Shown one piece after another: positions 10,750 to 21,900 of a DNA stretch of 64,000 nucleotides. Below the pieces are notes generated by a model. That model did not search any database and had not been told where the DNA came from. It worked only from the letters and a program-made list of their open reading frames with translations. The first letter of the stretch is position 1. The number at the start of each line of letters is the position of its first letter. Position numbers and translations under genes: made by a program. Origin of the DNA: Strix aluco (taxonomy: Eukaryota; Chordata; Aves; Strigiformes; Strigidae); NCBI RefSeq assembly GCF_031877795.1, contig NC_133933.1:8058632-8122631 (forward strand), written 5' to 3'.

Positions 10750-11468
10750 TTTTGCACAGCTGGGTGTAAACAGACCTGTCAGACAGACAGGAGGGGTCAG
10801 GTACACCACTACTCAGAGGATACACACACAGGAAAAGGGAGAAGGGAGAGCAGGCTACTCATGGCTTTCAGCAAGGCCAAGGAATCAAACGCCCAGCTTT
10901 GAAGGGCCAAGCGCAGCTCAGTGTGAACGCCAGCTACCGCTACGCCAGCCTGTGAAATCTGGGGAAAGCAACGAGCAAGCCAGGGCACTTCAGACAACAC
11001 CCTGCAAGACTTTCACACACATGAGGCCAGGGGGGCCCCTCTGAAAGCAAGTCCCTCCTCCCCCTGCCAGCAGCAGGCATGGAAGAGCAACAGGCACCCG
11101 CACCACGAGCAAAGGCACAGTGGTGACGCTGCTCTGCAAAGAGGGCTCCACACCACCTTTCCAGCCCAGCACCAGGAAGCTGGGCAGACCAGGATTAACC
11201 CTCCTGCTTGCTTCGGGGGTGATGCCCGTGGCCGTGGGTATTGCCCAAGCCAGGACCCTTCTCCCCATGGCCAGCACAGAAAGGCTGGAGCTCCCCGAGC
11301 ACAGAGCCCTTGGCTGGCTTCTGCCCCCCCACTCCCCCCAGCTGTAGCTCAGGGCATGGGACAGCCTTCATTTCTTCCACACCAGTAACTCTGCCTGACA
11401 GACAGGTTTCAATGGGCTGCTGTGTAGCAATCTACGTACCGGCCCCTGTGTCAAAAAAACACAACCAG

Positions 11469-12227
11469 CTCTGGCAGTGCCGGGGGCGGGGGCTGTCACC
11501 ATCTCTGCTGGGGGGAAGGGGCAGCACCCGAGGTGACCAGCCCCCGACTGCAGGGCGCAGCCTCTGACCCGGAGGGACCTCACCGCAGGGCCGGGCACAG
11601 GCTCCGGACCTCCAGGCGGGCTGCCCGCCGCCGCCTGCCCGGGGGAACGGGGCTTTCTCCCCTCACCGGTACCTCGCACACGGGGGCCGCGCCCCCGGCC
11701 GTCCTCCTCCAAAGAGCCGCCACCGCCGGCGCCGCCCTGCTCCTCCTCGTCCTTCCTCTTCTTTTTCTGCTTCTTCTCGCCCTTCTCCTCTCTCCCCTCA
11801 CGAGGGCAGCGCCGCTCCAGCCCGCCACAGCTCCACGCGCAGCGCTCAGCGTCGCCGCCGCCTCCAACGACCGCTCGCCTCGAGCCGTTACCGCCAACGG
11901 CGCGTGCAGCTGTCGCCACGGAGGGGCGGGGCCGGGAGCGAGGGGGGCGTGGCCTCGCCGGAGACGGAGCAGCCAGGCGGGACTGAGGCCGGGCGGGACG
12001 GAAGAGGCGGGGCCGGGACGGAACGTGGCGCGGCGCCGGCAGCCCCGGGAGAGGCGGGACCCCCCGGCAGAGCTCCCCGCCAGGAACCGGCACAGGGGAG
12101 AAAAAGCGGCGCCCGATGCAGAGCCCGGCCCCGCGGGGAAAGGCTGGTCGGGCAGCGCTTCACTGACCCGCCCCGGCCCGGTCCCACCTGCAGCCCCCGC
12201 CCGGGGCCAGCCCCAGCCCCCCGGCAC
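11469..12227. promoter_or_regulatory. CpG-island, promoter-like segment, unit copy 2
   Basis: This is the same CpG-rich segment as 2220-2978, with C at 12031 where the first copy has G at 2782. It ends at GGCAC (12227) and is joined directly to ERV gag sequence, as in copy 1. Confidence 0.55.
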
Positions 12228-12289
12228 AGGCGGACAGAGAAAAATTAAGTCGCTATCAGAAATGCATTTTATATGGGGTAAAACATGCC

Positions 12290-12550
12290 ATGCCTAAATC
12301 TCTGAATTGGTCCAAATCATACAAGTTGAGACAGGATAAAAATGAATCTCCCTCTGCGTTTCTGGAAAGATTGAAGGAAGCTGCCAGAAAATATACTGAC
12401 TTGAGAGTGGAAACAGAGGCAGCTCAAATACAATTAGCTTTGATTTTTATGGGCCAATCGGCACCAGATATAAGAAAGAAACTCCACAAGCTGGAGGGAG
12501 AGGATTCAAGGAATTTAAGTAAAATGTTAGAGGCAGCATGGAACGTTTAG
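12290..12550 (+). pseudogene. gag: ERV gag capsid C-terminal fragment, copy 2
   Basis: Identical in protein sequence to the fragment at 3041-3301; it contains the major homology region and the same premature end. Confidence 0.85.
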
Positions 12551-13088
12551 AATAACAGAGAGAAAGAGGAGCCCAAAACCAGAGAAAATAGATTATTGGC
12601 TGTGATGACAAGGAGCATCAATCAGAGGTCGAGGCAGGGGAAGAGGACGAGGAATTACTGGGGAAGGAGGATTTATGAATTTAGGAAATCGAAACTTTCA
12701 TGCACCCTTAGCAATGAATCAGTGTGCTTTTTGTAGGGAAGAAGAGCACTGGAAACGAGACTGTCCAAAGTACAGGAGTGCTCAACATGAGGCAGCAAGA
12801 ACGATGGGTTTGGATGAATGAAGGGGACTGGAGGGGAACCCACCTGAACCTCTGGTTCAATTAAGTAATTAAGCTGGGAGAAAAAGAAGTTAAATTGCTA
12901 GTAGATACAGGAGCAGCATTTTCGGTATTGAATACTTGTAAAGGAAAAATTGGAACAAAAACAGCAAACATGCAACAGGAGCAACAGGGAAAGAAGAGAA
13001 CAGGCCATTCCTACAACCCCTGAATCTGAAATTTGGAAACAAAACAATCACACATGAATTTCTGTATGTACCAGAATGTCCAATACCC
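12551..13088 (+). pseudogene. ERV nucleocapsid and protease remnant, copy 2
   Basis: This has the same frameshift and stops as 3302-3839. One difference matters: base 12745 is A (G at 3496), which changes the Gly just before the zinc-binding His of the CCHC knuckle to Glu (knuckle at 12723-12764). Confidence 0.85.
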
Positions 13089-15422
13089 TTGTTAGGAAGG
13101 GATTTGTTGTCTAAATTAAACGCACAAGTTGTTTTTGAGGAAGGGGAACTTTTCTTGAAAATACCTGAGTCAAAAACAGGAGAAATCCTGATGATACAGG
13201 AAAAGGTAAAGGAGCAGGAAATTCCACCAGAAGGGGATTCAGCAGTAATTCCTATAGTGTGGGAAACAGATAAACCAGGCAAATCAAAATTAGCGGCACC
13301 TCTGAAAATAGACCTGAAGGAGGATGCAAGACCAGTAAAGATTAAACAACATCCAATCAAACCAGAAGTTAGACAGCGACTGAAGAAATTAATTGATCCA
13401 TTTTTGGAATATCAAAGTCTTCAGGAATGTGAATCTGAATATAACACTCCCATTTTACCAGTCGGAAGACCTTCGGGTGAATATAGGCTAGTGCAGGATT
13501 TGAGAGCAGTGAATCAGATAGTTAAGGACATTTATCCTGTAGCAGCAAATCCCTATACATTGTTGACAGCATTAAAGGAGACTCACCAGTGGTTTACAGC
13601 GCTTGATTTAAAACATGCTTTCTTTTGTATACCTCTGGAGAAGGAAAGCAGAAAATTGTTTGCTTTTGAATGGGAAAATCCACAAACCAGGCGAAAGATG
13701 CAGTTGACACGGACAAGACTACCCCAAGGATTTAAAAACAGCCCGACAATCTCTGGAAATCAGCTGGCGAAGGAGCTTGAAATATGGAAACAGGATAGGC
13801 CGAAACCTGGACATTTACTTTTACAATATGTAGATGGCATATTGATTGCTACAGAAGAAAGATTTACCTGCATACAGGTAACTATTGACCTCTTGAATTT
13901 TCTGGGGTTGAATGGGTACAAGGTATGCAGGAAGAAAGCCCAAATTGCATGTCAGACTGTAATATATTTGCGCTTTGAGATTTCAAAACGACAACGGCAA
14001 TTAGGAACAGACCGTAAAGAAGCTATCTGTGGCATACCCGAGCCGAAAAATGTTCATGAATTAAGAGCCTTTTTAGGAATGACTGGGTGGTGTCGCCTTT
14101 GGGTAATGAATTACAGTCTAATAGCTAAACCGTTGTATGAGACCCAAAAGAACTTTCCTTTTGTATGGGGCCCACGACAGCAACGGGCTTTTACAGAATT
14201 AAAACGTGCTTTAATGTCTGCACCCGCCTTAGGACTTCCAGATTTAACCAAAGATTTCCAGTTGTTTGTTCACAAAAGACAACGCCTTGCATCAGGAGTG
14301 CTGACTCAGAGGATGGGAACCTGGAAGCCACCAGCTGGATGCTTTTCCAAACAGTTGGATACAGTAAGTAAAGGATGGCCTAATTGCCTTCGAGCACTTG
14401 CTGCGACAGTAATGCTTATACAAGAAGCCCGGAAATTAACTTTAGGAAGAACAGTAACAGTATACGTCCCACACATGGTAATTAACTGTTTTAGAACAAA
14501 AGGGGGGGGACATCGGTTATCCCCGAGCAGAATGACAAAGTACCAGGTGGTTTTGACTGAACAACATGATGTGATTTTAAAAACAACTAACCTGGTAAAT
14601 CCTGCAGTCTTCTTAAGTTCTACACAGGAAGAAGGACAATTGGAGCATGACTGCCTGACTACCATTGAACATGTTTATTCCAGTCGATTCCAGGATTTGA
14701 AGGACACGCCGCTGAAAGATCCTGACTGGGAACTGCATACAGACGGCAGTAGCTTCGTGGAGCAGGGAGCTCGATACGCTGGATGTGCGGCAACAACAGA
14801 CACCTCAATCATAGAAGCAAGAGCTTTGTCTAGTACTGCTTCAGCTCAGAAAGCAGAACTTACTGCTTTGATTCGAGCTCTCGAGTTAAGTGAGAAGAAG
14901 AAAGTAAATATTTGGACCGATTCCAAGTATGCTTTCGGGGTAGTACACGTCCATGGAGCTTTGTGGAAAGAACGAGGATTACTGTCCTCCCAAGGATCTA
15001 ACGTTAAACATCAGAATGAAATTTTGCAACTACTGCAAGCAGTTCAGAAACCAGCTCAGGTAGCAATCATGCACTGTAAAGCACATCAAGTCGGGAGTAC
15101 AAAACAAACTGGAGGAAATAATTTAGCAGATAGAACTGCTAGAAAAAGAGCAAAAGAGCCAACATTACAAATGGCATTAATCCCAACTAAAACAGTAACC
15201 CTTGCAAGGCAAAAACCTACATATTCAGAAGAGGATGACAAATTAGGACAATTGCTGAATGCTACGAAAAATTTAGCTGGATGGTGGGTAACCCCTAAGA
15301 GACAAGTGGTGGTTCCGCCTCTCTTGATGAGAGAAATAATTCAGATAAAACACCAAGAATGTCACTGGAGTGTAGAAGCCTTAGTACCTCATTTACAAAG
15401 CACTAGATATGCTCTTACTTAA
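13089..15422 (+). pseudogene. pol: ERV pol, copy 2
   Basis: The 777-codon frame is identical in protein sequence to that at 3840-6173, with one synonymous difference (Asn AAC at 5133-5135, AAT at 14382-14384). The inactivating YVDG is at 13827-13838. RNase H acidic residues are all kept and integrase is truncated at the same point. Confidence 0.95.
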
Positions 15423-15472
15423 AGAACATGGAGTCTGTGGATACCTTAAGGACAGAGTAGATCATTGCTGCA

Positions 15473-15645
15473 TTCATAGAATCATAGCATCATTTAGGTT
15501 GCAAAAGACCTTTACCATCATCGAGTCCAACCATAAACATAACAACGCCAAGTCTACCACTAAACCATGTCCCTAAGCACCACATCTACATGTCTTCTAA
15601 ATACCTCCAGGGATGGTGACTCAACCACTTCCCCGGGCAAGCAGA
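15473..15645 (-). mobile_element. CR1 LINE 3' tail interrupting the ERV, unit copy 2
   Basis: Same CR1 tail as at 6224-6396, one period downstream. Confidence 0.85.
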
Positions 15646-17938
15646 GAGCATACTGCAGGGAAAGACAAGCATCTGACAAAAATCACCTCCCCCCTCCACA
15701 AAACGAGGGTGTCACTAGAACTAAGAAGGATGAAAAAAGAAAAAAACCCAAACATGTAGAAGTATGTGAGAACTCTTGAATCCCACGGCTACTTCAGGAC
15801 CGATGCTCTAAGATACCAAATACTTGGCAAAGACCAACACTCAGGCAAGCAACATGTTATTCTGCATTCTTCGCAGAACATTCAGAGTTTTGTATGCTTA
15901 GGTTATAAGCATCCTGGGACCACGAGATCACAGAGCTATAAATTATTACCATGGAACCCCTTAGAAATCCACTCTCTTCTATCGTTTTAACTGTCGCACG
16001 ACTGACTGAAGTACCCAGCTGGAGACAACTTACTACAATCAGCTCCTCTGGCACCCAGGACCTTTTCATCCAATGGAACAGAGGAGCAAGTGCACCCATC
16101 TAATCGCTTGGATTAATTTATACTTATGTGCTCACCCTAAGATCAAGATGGAAATACTATCCTCCCTCATTTCATGATCTCTGGAAGCTAGTAGACAGGT
16201 GACCAAAAAGAACTGTACCTCACCAAAACAAGGGGGTCTTCTCTCAACAAAGCCTGAGGGATTTTAAACTCTGAAGAGCTGCTGAAACAGAATAAAGTGA
16301 CACACTTTCAATGCTCCACCACACTGAGATATTGCACCTTTCTTACAACTCATTTCAGAGTCTCAATTCTCTACAGGATTAAGCGTACTTTTTCCTTCGG
16401 GGGGGGGGGGGGGGGGGGGGGCGGGGGGGGAAATCACATTTTAGAGTCACTGCAGAAAATAAAGGTTGTACTGTACTGAACTGTGACAGTGAAATCTTTC
16501 ATGATGAATTCATCCATTACAGCCATGCTAAGTTGCAAGAGTTCAATGACTGCACCCTGAAATCAGCTGAATTGACAGCAATTCCATTTTTTCTTCCATC
16601 CAAGATATTTAACAAAAGCTCCAGATTTAAGACAATCTAAGTTCTCAGTAACTTGTACACTGTTAAGAAGTTTTTGGTATTGTTTCTACAGGGGGAAGGG
16701 AGGCATCAACCAGCTATAGTGCAGTACCAGCAAATACTGACAGCTAACAGTCCCTTCTGGGTAGTGGCCAAATCACTGGCCATATGGGATAGCTAGCACT
16801 CCAGTTTAAAATGACATTACGTAGCTTTTAATCAGGCAGTGGGCAAGTCTGGGTACCTGCTGTCTAGCAGCTGTAAGAGCGACTAAGTTCACGCACACTA
16901 GTCTGACTATGGACCTTGCTTATTTCTCATCTAAGACCTTTCAGAGGCCCTTGCTCAGATACCTTACCCGGCCGTTTATTTTGAAGCCTGCAAGGAATGC
17001 CACTTCTGAAAGAAAAATACTTCAGCTATCAGGGCTAATAAGTCTGTGCAGGACATGCAAAATGAACGCGAGTAGTCCTATGTAAACTTGATCACGTAAT
17101 TCCACAGGATTTGGCTAGATCCTGCCATTACATGCACCTGTGGCCACACTGAACTGCCAAGCTCCTTAATTCACAAGTGCAAAATGAAAGTAATGAAGCA
17201 TGATGATAATGAAAAATTACCTCCTAAACTCAGACCTACAAAATACTTTAATAATCTTTTACGTTTCACATTGCCATTTAGAAGTATCAGTTTTAGCTCA
17301 GCTCTGAAGGGAAGGAGTTCTGTAACAAGTAGTTCCGAGATACAGGCAAAAGTCACCTTACAGATTGTCAGAATTAGGAAACAGGGTAAAACTACTTTTA
17401 CCTCCCTACCCGAAAGCCACAATTTTACCTCATTTTCTTAGCAAGAGGAATTTCAAAAGCAGATAGACAACAAAAGGAGAACTCTGAAACACGTAATGGT
17501 GTAACAGCCCACACAGAAGACACATCCTCAGCTAAACGTACAATTAAAAAGCTACTGGGGAAAAAAGCCACCAAAGTTGTGTGCCACTCGTTTGCACTTC
17601 TGTTTCCAGTAGCATTTTTAACCATCGTAAGTAGCGTCCTAGACATCTTAGTTGCAGATTAGTGTACTTTCAATGCATAAAGATGTTTTTATTTGAATCT
17701 TTTCATAGCAATACTGGGGATGTACTGGTCAACCATTAGTAATAACCATACTATAAGATATTGAGCAGCAAAGTAACTTTCTGAAGACCAAGCTTGCAAG
17801 TGGCTTTTCTGAATTCTAATTGCTTCCTAAAGAACGACGTTATTAGGCATTATCTGTGTCACAGGTTCCCTGCATTACAAGTCCTGCTTCTTATTTTCTG
17901 TGTAGTTTGAGTTAAATCACAACTTCTAAAAAAGTTCA
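15646..17938. other. Non-retroviral-looking segment inside ERV copy 2
   Basis: Duplicate of 6397-8689; no gene seen. Confidence 0.5.
16399..16430 (+). repeat. Poly-G tract, 23 G + C + 8 G, unit copy 2
   Basis: Same length and interruption as at 7150-7181. Confidence 0.95.
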
Positions 17939-18253
17939 TATTCCAAACGTAACCCAGGATATAGAACGGGATTTAGAGCCTTTAGGAAAAATTGAAGAAG
18001 ATATGTCAGAAGATTGGTCAGGCAAAATTTTTAGTGGATCAGGTGGAATTTAAGCTCCTGGATACAATCCTTAACTGGCACCTTATTCATGTTGCTAATT
18101 CTTTTCCTGATGATAATGCTGCTCTATTCTTGTCTAAAGAAACAAATTATGCGCAAAACGGCATTTAACCGGACGGTCATGAGACAAGTTCCAACCATTC
18201 CACCAGCATACAGTGAGCCACCAGCATACAATGAAACAGAAACTACGCTTTAA
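17939..18253 (+). pseudogene. env: ERV env transmembrane-subunit tail, copy 2
   Basis: Duplicate of 8690-9004, with the two PPAY motifs at 18200-18211 and 18218-18229 and the same upstream frameshift. Confidence 0.8.
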
Positions 18254-18306
18254 AATGATGACGTGAAAGTATTGAAATAATTTTCAACACTTCCAAAGGG
18301 GGGAAA

Positions 18307-19056
18307 TGTTTCTGATTCACTTGTTGATCTATTATTAAGTTGAATTAATATAAATTGATTTGTGTGACAAACATTAAAAGCAGTAGAAATAGGAACTGCA
18401 GAAATGGTAGAGACAAGTCTTTACATTTCTCTTGCATATTGCACATTACACTGCAACCAATGCTACTACAAATTCCTCTGCACAGCCCCGTACCAAGGCC
18501 AAAGAGTTGGTCAGTAATCATCTACTAGGTACACCTAGGTACTGCTTAGATAATTAAATTTATGGAAAATATTTCTGTTTAAAGTTGTTACAGAGATGTC
18601 TAACAAGAAGTAGTATATTACCTAGAATACACTGTGAGGAATCTCTTAGATGTACCGCAACTCAAAACTAATGAGAACTGGGGAGAATGAACTACAACAG
18701 TTTACAGATCTCTGCCAAGGAACAGCGACACCAGGTAAAAGGTAATTCCGGCAGGGGGAGATCGCAACCACCGACCCATATTATACCCCAGACTCGTTTC
18801 TAGGCATTTCTAAATTCTGCTGCGCAGAACCGGAAATAGCTGGGGATACGGAAATCATTGCCAGGAATTAGTATGTTTACGTATGAGCACTTAATTCATA
18901 TGTATGATTGAATGCTATATAATCTGTATGGTTTTTGAGCCTGGTGTGCGTTGTTGGTGAGAGCGCTCACCCGCGCACAGGCCGTCCATAAAGAAGCGTC
19001 TGCTTATCTGCATCAAATCGGTGTCGATAAGTTCTTTTATCCCGTTTTCGGTCACA
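18307..19056 (+). mobile_element. Complete 3' LTR, copy 2
   Basis: Duplicate of 9058-9807, preceded by the same polypurine tract (18295-18306). Confidence 0.75.
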
Positions 19057-19894
19057 AGGGAGGGCTTTATGGACTGCTTACACAGGGCACACTGGCTGTA
19101 CAGAGAACAGAAAACACCAGACGGGTGAGGCGGGGCAACACCCTCCTGTCACCGTACAGACTATAAAAGGGCTGTACGGAGAATACACGTGCAGGGCACC
19201 GCGCGCCACTTTCCTGTCAGGACGCAGAACGTATTCTGGTTACAGAGCAGAGATGGGCCAGGCAAGGCAGGGCTTCTCCACCCATCCCCATGGCAAATCT
19301 GGGGACACTGGGGGTGGAGGGGGACTCTCTGCACATCAGGCCCACAGAAGCACACAAACAGGGGACGGGAGGCTTCCCTCTTTGCAGACCAAAGACTTGG
19401 TGCACACAGGTAGTGCAGGGCTCTCCTGCCTGTCTGTGGAACACAGGCTGCCTACAGACCAGAGGGATGACTCTGGGCTCAGAACACACACGGCTCATCT
19501 CTACCACAGACCCGCAGAGTCTGCGGAAAGGGGGGTGCTCCTGCCCTACACTGCCAACACCCTCTTTGCAGAGCGCAGGCAGAAGGGCGAGGCGAGGCAA
19601 GACTCCTCTCTCGATCTGCAGAATACATCCCGAGGGGCTGGGGGAAGCACGGCAGGCCTTCTGCAGCGCTTGCACGCGCCTGCAAGGAGCTTCTACTCCA
19701 GCCACCTCCTGCCGTCCTTTCCTCCCGTCCCCCACCCGGCTCCCAGATGCACACCAACGACCAGTAACACCATCCCTCTCTCTGCCGACAACAGGCTGAT
19801 CTCGGAATAGGGACGAATGTTGATAAAACGCATCCAGTGCAAGGGACTTGTGTCTTAGCCTTTTCCCGCTTCTGCACAAAAAGTGATGCTTTTC

Positions 19895-19998
19895 ACAGAA
19901 TCACCTAGCTTGGAAAAGGCCTTGAAGATCACCCAGTCCAACCATTTCCAAAGCAACAGGGATTCTAGAATAACCTGAGGTGCTGCTAAATGCCTCCA
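19895..19998 (-). mobile_element. CR1 LINE 3' tail, last unit copy
   Basis: Same tail as at 1397-1500, two periods downstream. Confidence 0.7.
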
Positions 19999-20717
19999 TT
20001 TTGCACAGCTGGGTGTAAACAGACCTGTCAGACAGACAGGAGGGGTCAGGTACACCACTACTCAGAGGATACACACACAGGAAAAGGGAGAAGGGAGAGC
20101 AGGCTACTCATGGCTTTCAGCAAGGCCAAGGAATCAAACGCCCAGCTTTGAAGGGCCAAGCGCAGCTCAGTGTGAACGCCAGCTACCGCTACGCCAGCCT
20201 GTGAAATCTGGGGAAAGCAACGAGCAAGCCAGGGCACTTCAGACAACACCCTGCAAGACTTTCACACACATGAGGCCAGGGGGGCCCCTCTGAAAGCAAG
20301 TCCCTCCTCCCCCTGCCAGCAGCAGGCATGGAAGAGCAACAGGCACCCGCACCACGAGCAAAGGCACAGTGGTGACGCTGCTCTGCAAAGAGGGCTCCAC
20401 ACCACCTTTCCAGCCCAGCACCAGGAAGCTGGGCAGACCAGGATTAACCCTCCTGCCTGCTTCGGGGGTGATGCCCGTGGCCGTGGGTATTGCCCAAGCC
20501 AGGACCCTTCTCCCCATGGCCAGCACAGAAAGGCTGGAGCTCCCCGAGCACAGAGCCCTTGGCTGGCTTCTGCCCCCCCACTCCCCCCAGCTGTAGCTCA
20601 GGGCATGGGACAGCCTTCATTTCTTCCACACCAGTAACTCTGCCTGACAGACAGGTTTCAATGGGCTGCTGTGTAGCAATCTACGTACCGGCCCCTGTGT
20701 CAAAAAAACACAACCAG

Positions 20718-21900
20718 CTCTGGCAGTGCCGGGGGCGGGGGCTGTCACCATCTCTGCTGGGGGGAAGGGGCAGCACCCGAGGTGACCAGTCCCCGACTGC
20801 AGGGCGCAGCCTCTGACCCGGAGGGACCTCACCGCAGGGCCGGGCACAGGCTCCGGACCTCCAGGCGGGCTGCCCGCCGCCGCCTGCCCGGGGGAACGGG
20901 GCTTTCTCCCCTCACCGGTACCTCGCACACGGGGGCCGCGCCCCCGGCCGTCCTCCTCCAAAGAGCCGCCACCGCCGGCGCCGCCCTGCTCCTCCTCGTC
21001 CTTCCTCTTCTTTTTCTGCTTCTTCTCGCCCTTCTCCTCTCTCCCCTCACGAGGGCAGCGCCGCTCCAGCCCGCCACAGCTCCACGCGCAGCGCTCAGCG
21101 TCGCCGCCGCCTCCAACGACCGCTCGCCTCGAGCCGTTACCGCCAACGGCGCGTGCAGCTGTCGCCACGGAGGGGCGGGGCCGGGAGCGAGGGGGGCGTG
21201 GCCTCGCCGGAGACAGAGCAGCCAGGCGGGACTGAGGCCGGGCGGGACGGAAGAGGCGGGGCCGGGAGGGAAGGGGGCGGGGCCGGGACGGAAAGTGGCG
21301 GGGCCGGGACGGAAAGTGGCGGGGCCGGGACGGAAAGTGGCGGGACCGGGAGGGAAGCGGGGCGCCGGCAGCCCCGGGAGAGGCGGGACCCCCCGGCAGA
21401 GCTCCCCGCCAGGAACCGGCACAGGGGAGAAAAAGCGGCGCCCGATGCAGAGCCCGGCCCCGCGGGGAAAGGCTGGTCGGGCAGCGCTTCACTGACCCGC
21501 CCCTCCCCGCAGCCACCTGCAGCCCCGCCAGGGGCCAGCCCCAGCCCCCCGGCACCGGCCGGCTCTCCTCGGGCGGGACGGGACGAGACGGGACGCTCCG
21601 TGCCTCGCCGCTGGGAGCGGAGTTTCCCCCGGGGGTCTCCGCCGCAGCAGCCCCAGCCTCCCGCAGGGAGGCCCCGGCCTCCCCGCCCCGGGGTAGGACC
21701 GGCCCGGGCGCCCCCAGTGCCCGCCCCGGCCTCTCCCGCCACGATCTGGCCGCCGCTGGGCGTGTGACAACGGGGAGCGCCCTGGAGCCCCTCCCAGCCT
21801 CCTGCCAGTCCCTGCTCGCTCCCTTCGTCAGCACCGGGCCGCTGCCGGTCCCCACAGAGCCCCAACACGGGGAGAGCGGGGGTGCTTAGGGCCGCAGGGA
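20718..21900. promoter_or_regulatory. CpG-island at the right edge of the array, continuing into single-copy DNA
   Basis: The repeated CpG-rich segment runs to 21555 and then continues as equally CpG-rich unique sequence to about 21900, so this is probably the original, uninterrupted island from which the repeated versions were copied. A minus-strand frame of 412 codons (20617-21855) spans it, but the composition is Pro/Arg/Gly/Ala and no domain is visible, so I do not call it a gene. A promoter for a leftward transcript is plausible. Confidence 0.6.
21258..21358 (+). repeat. 21-bp minisatellite expanded in the last unit only
   Basis: Four 21-bp units start at 21258, 21279, 21300 and 21321, each close to GGGGCCGGGACGGAAAGTGG plus C, followed by a shortened unit at 21342-21358. 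The other two copies carry a single unit (from 2758 and 12007), so this copy has gained 80 bp. Confidence 0.9.

Larger units (their letters stand above)
12228..19056 (+). mobile_element. Defective gammaretrovirus-like ERV, copy 2 (5' truncated)
   Basis: This has the same organisation and defects as the element at 2979-9807. It belongs to the same tandem duplication rather than to a second integration, since all internal breakpoints and both CR1 tails are shared. Confidence 0.9.
1..21555. repeat. Tandem array of a 9,249-bp unit (about 2.3 units in window)
   Basis: Sequence starting at 1 recurs at 9250 and again at 18499, so the period is 9,249 bp. The unit boundary can be placed because the last copy stops matching after 21555: there GGCAC is followed by unique CpG-island sequence, whereas at 2978 and 12227 the same GGCAC is followed by ERV sequence. 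This gives a partial unit 1-2978, a full unit 2979-12227 and a last unit 12228-21555. Copies are nearly identical; between 1-9249 and 9250-18498 I saw substitutions at 157, 1122, 2782, 3496 and 5135 only. The last unit is longer because of an 80-bp minisatellite gain. The left edge lies outside the window. An assembly duplication cannot be excluded, but copy-specific differences argue for real copies. Confidence 0.95.

Noticed and set aside
20617-21855. Minus-strand 412-codon open frame
   Set aside because: Long only because CpG-rich DNA has few stop codons; low-complexity Pro/Arg/Gly/Ala content, no domain, and it crosses the array breakpoint.
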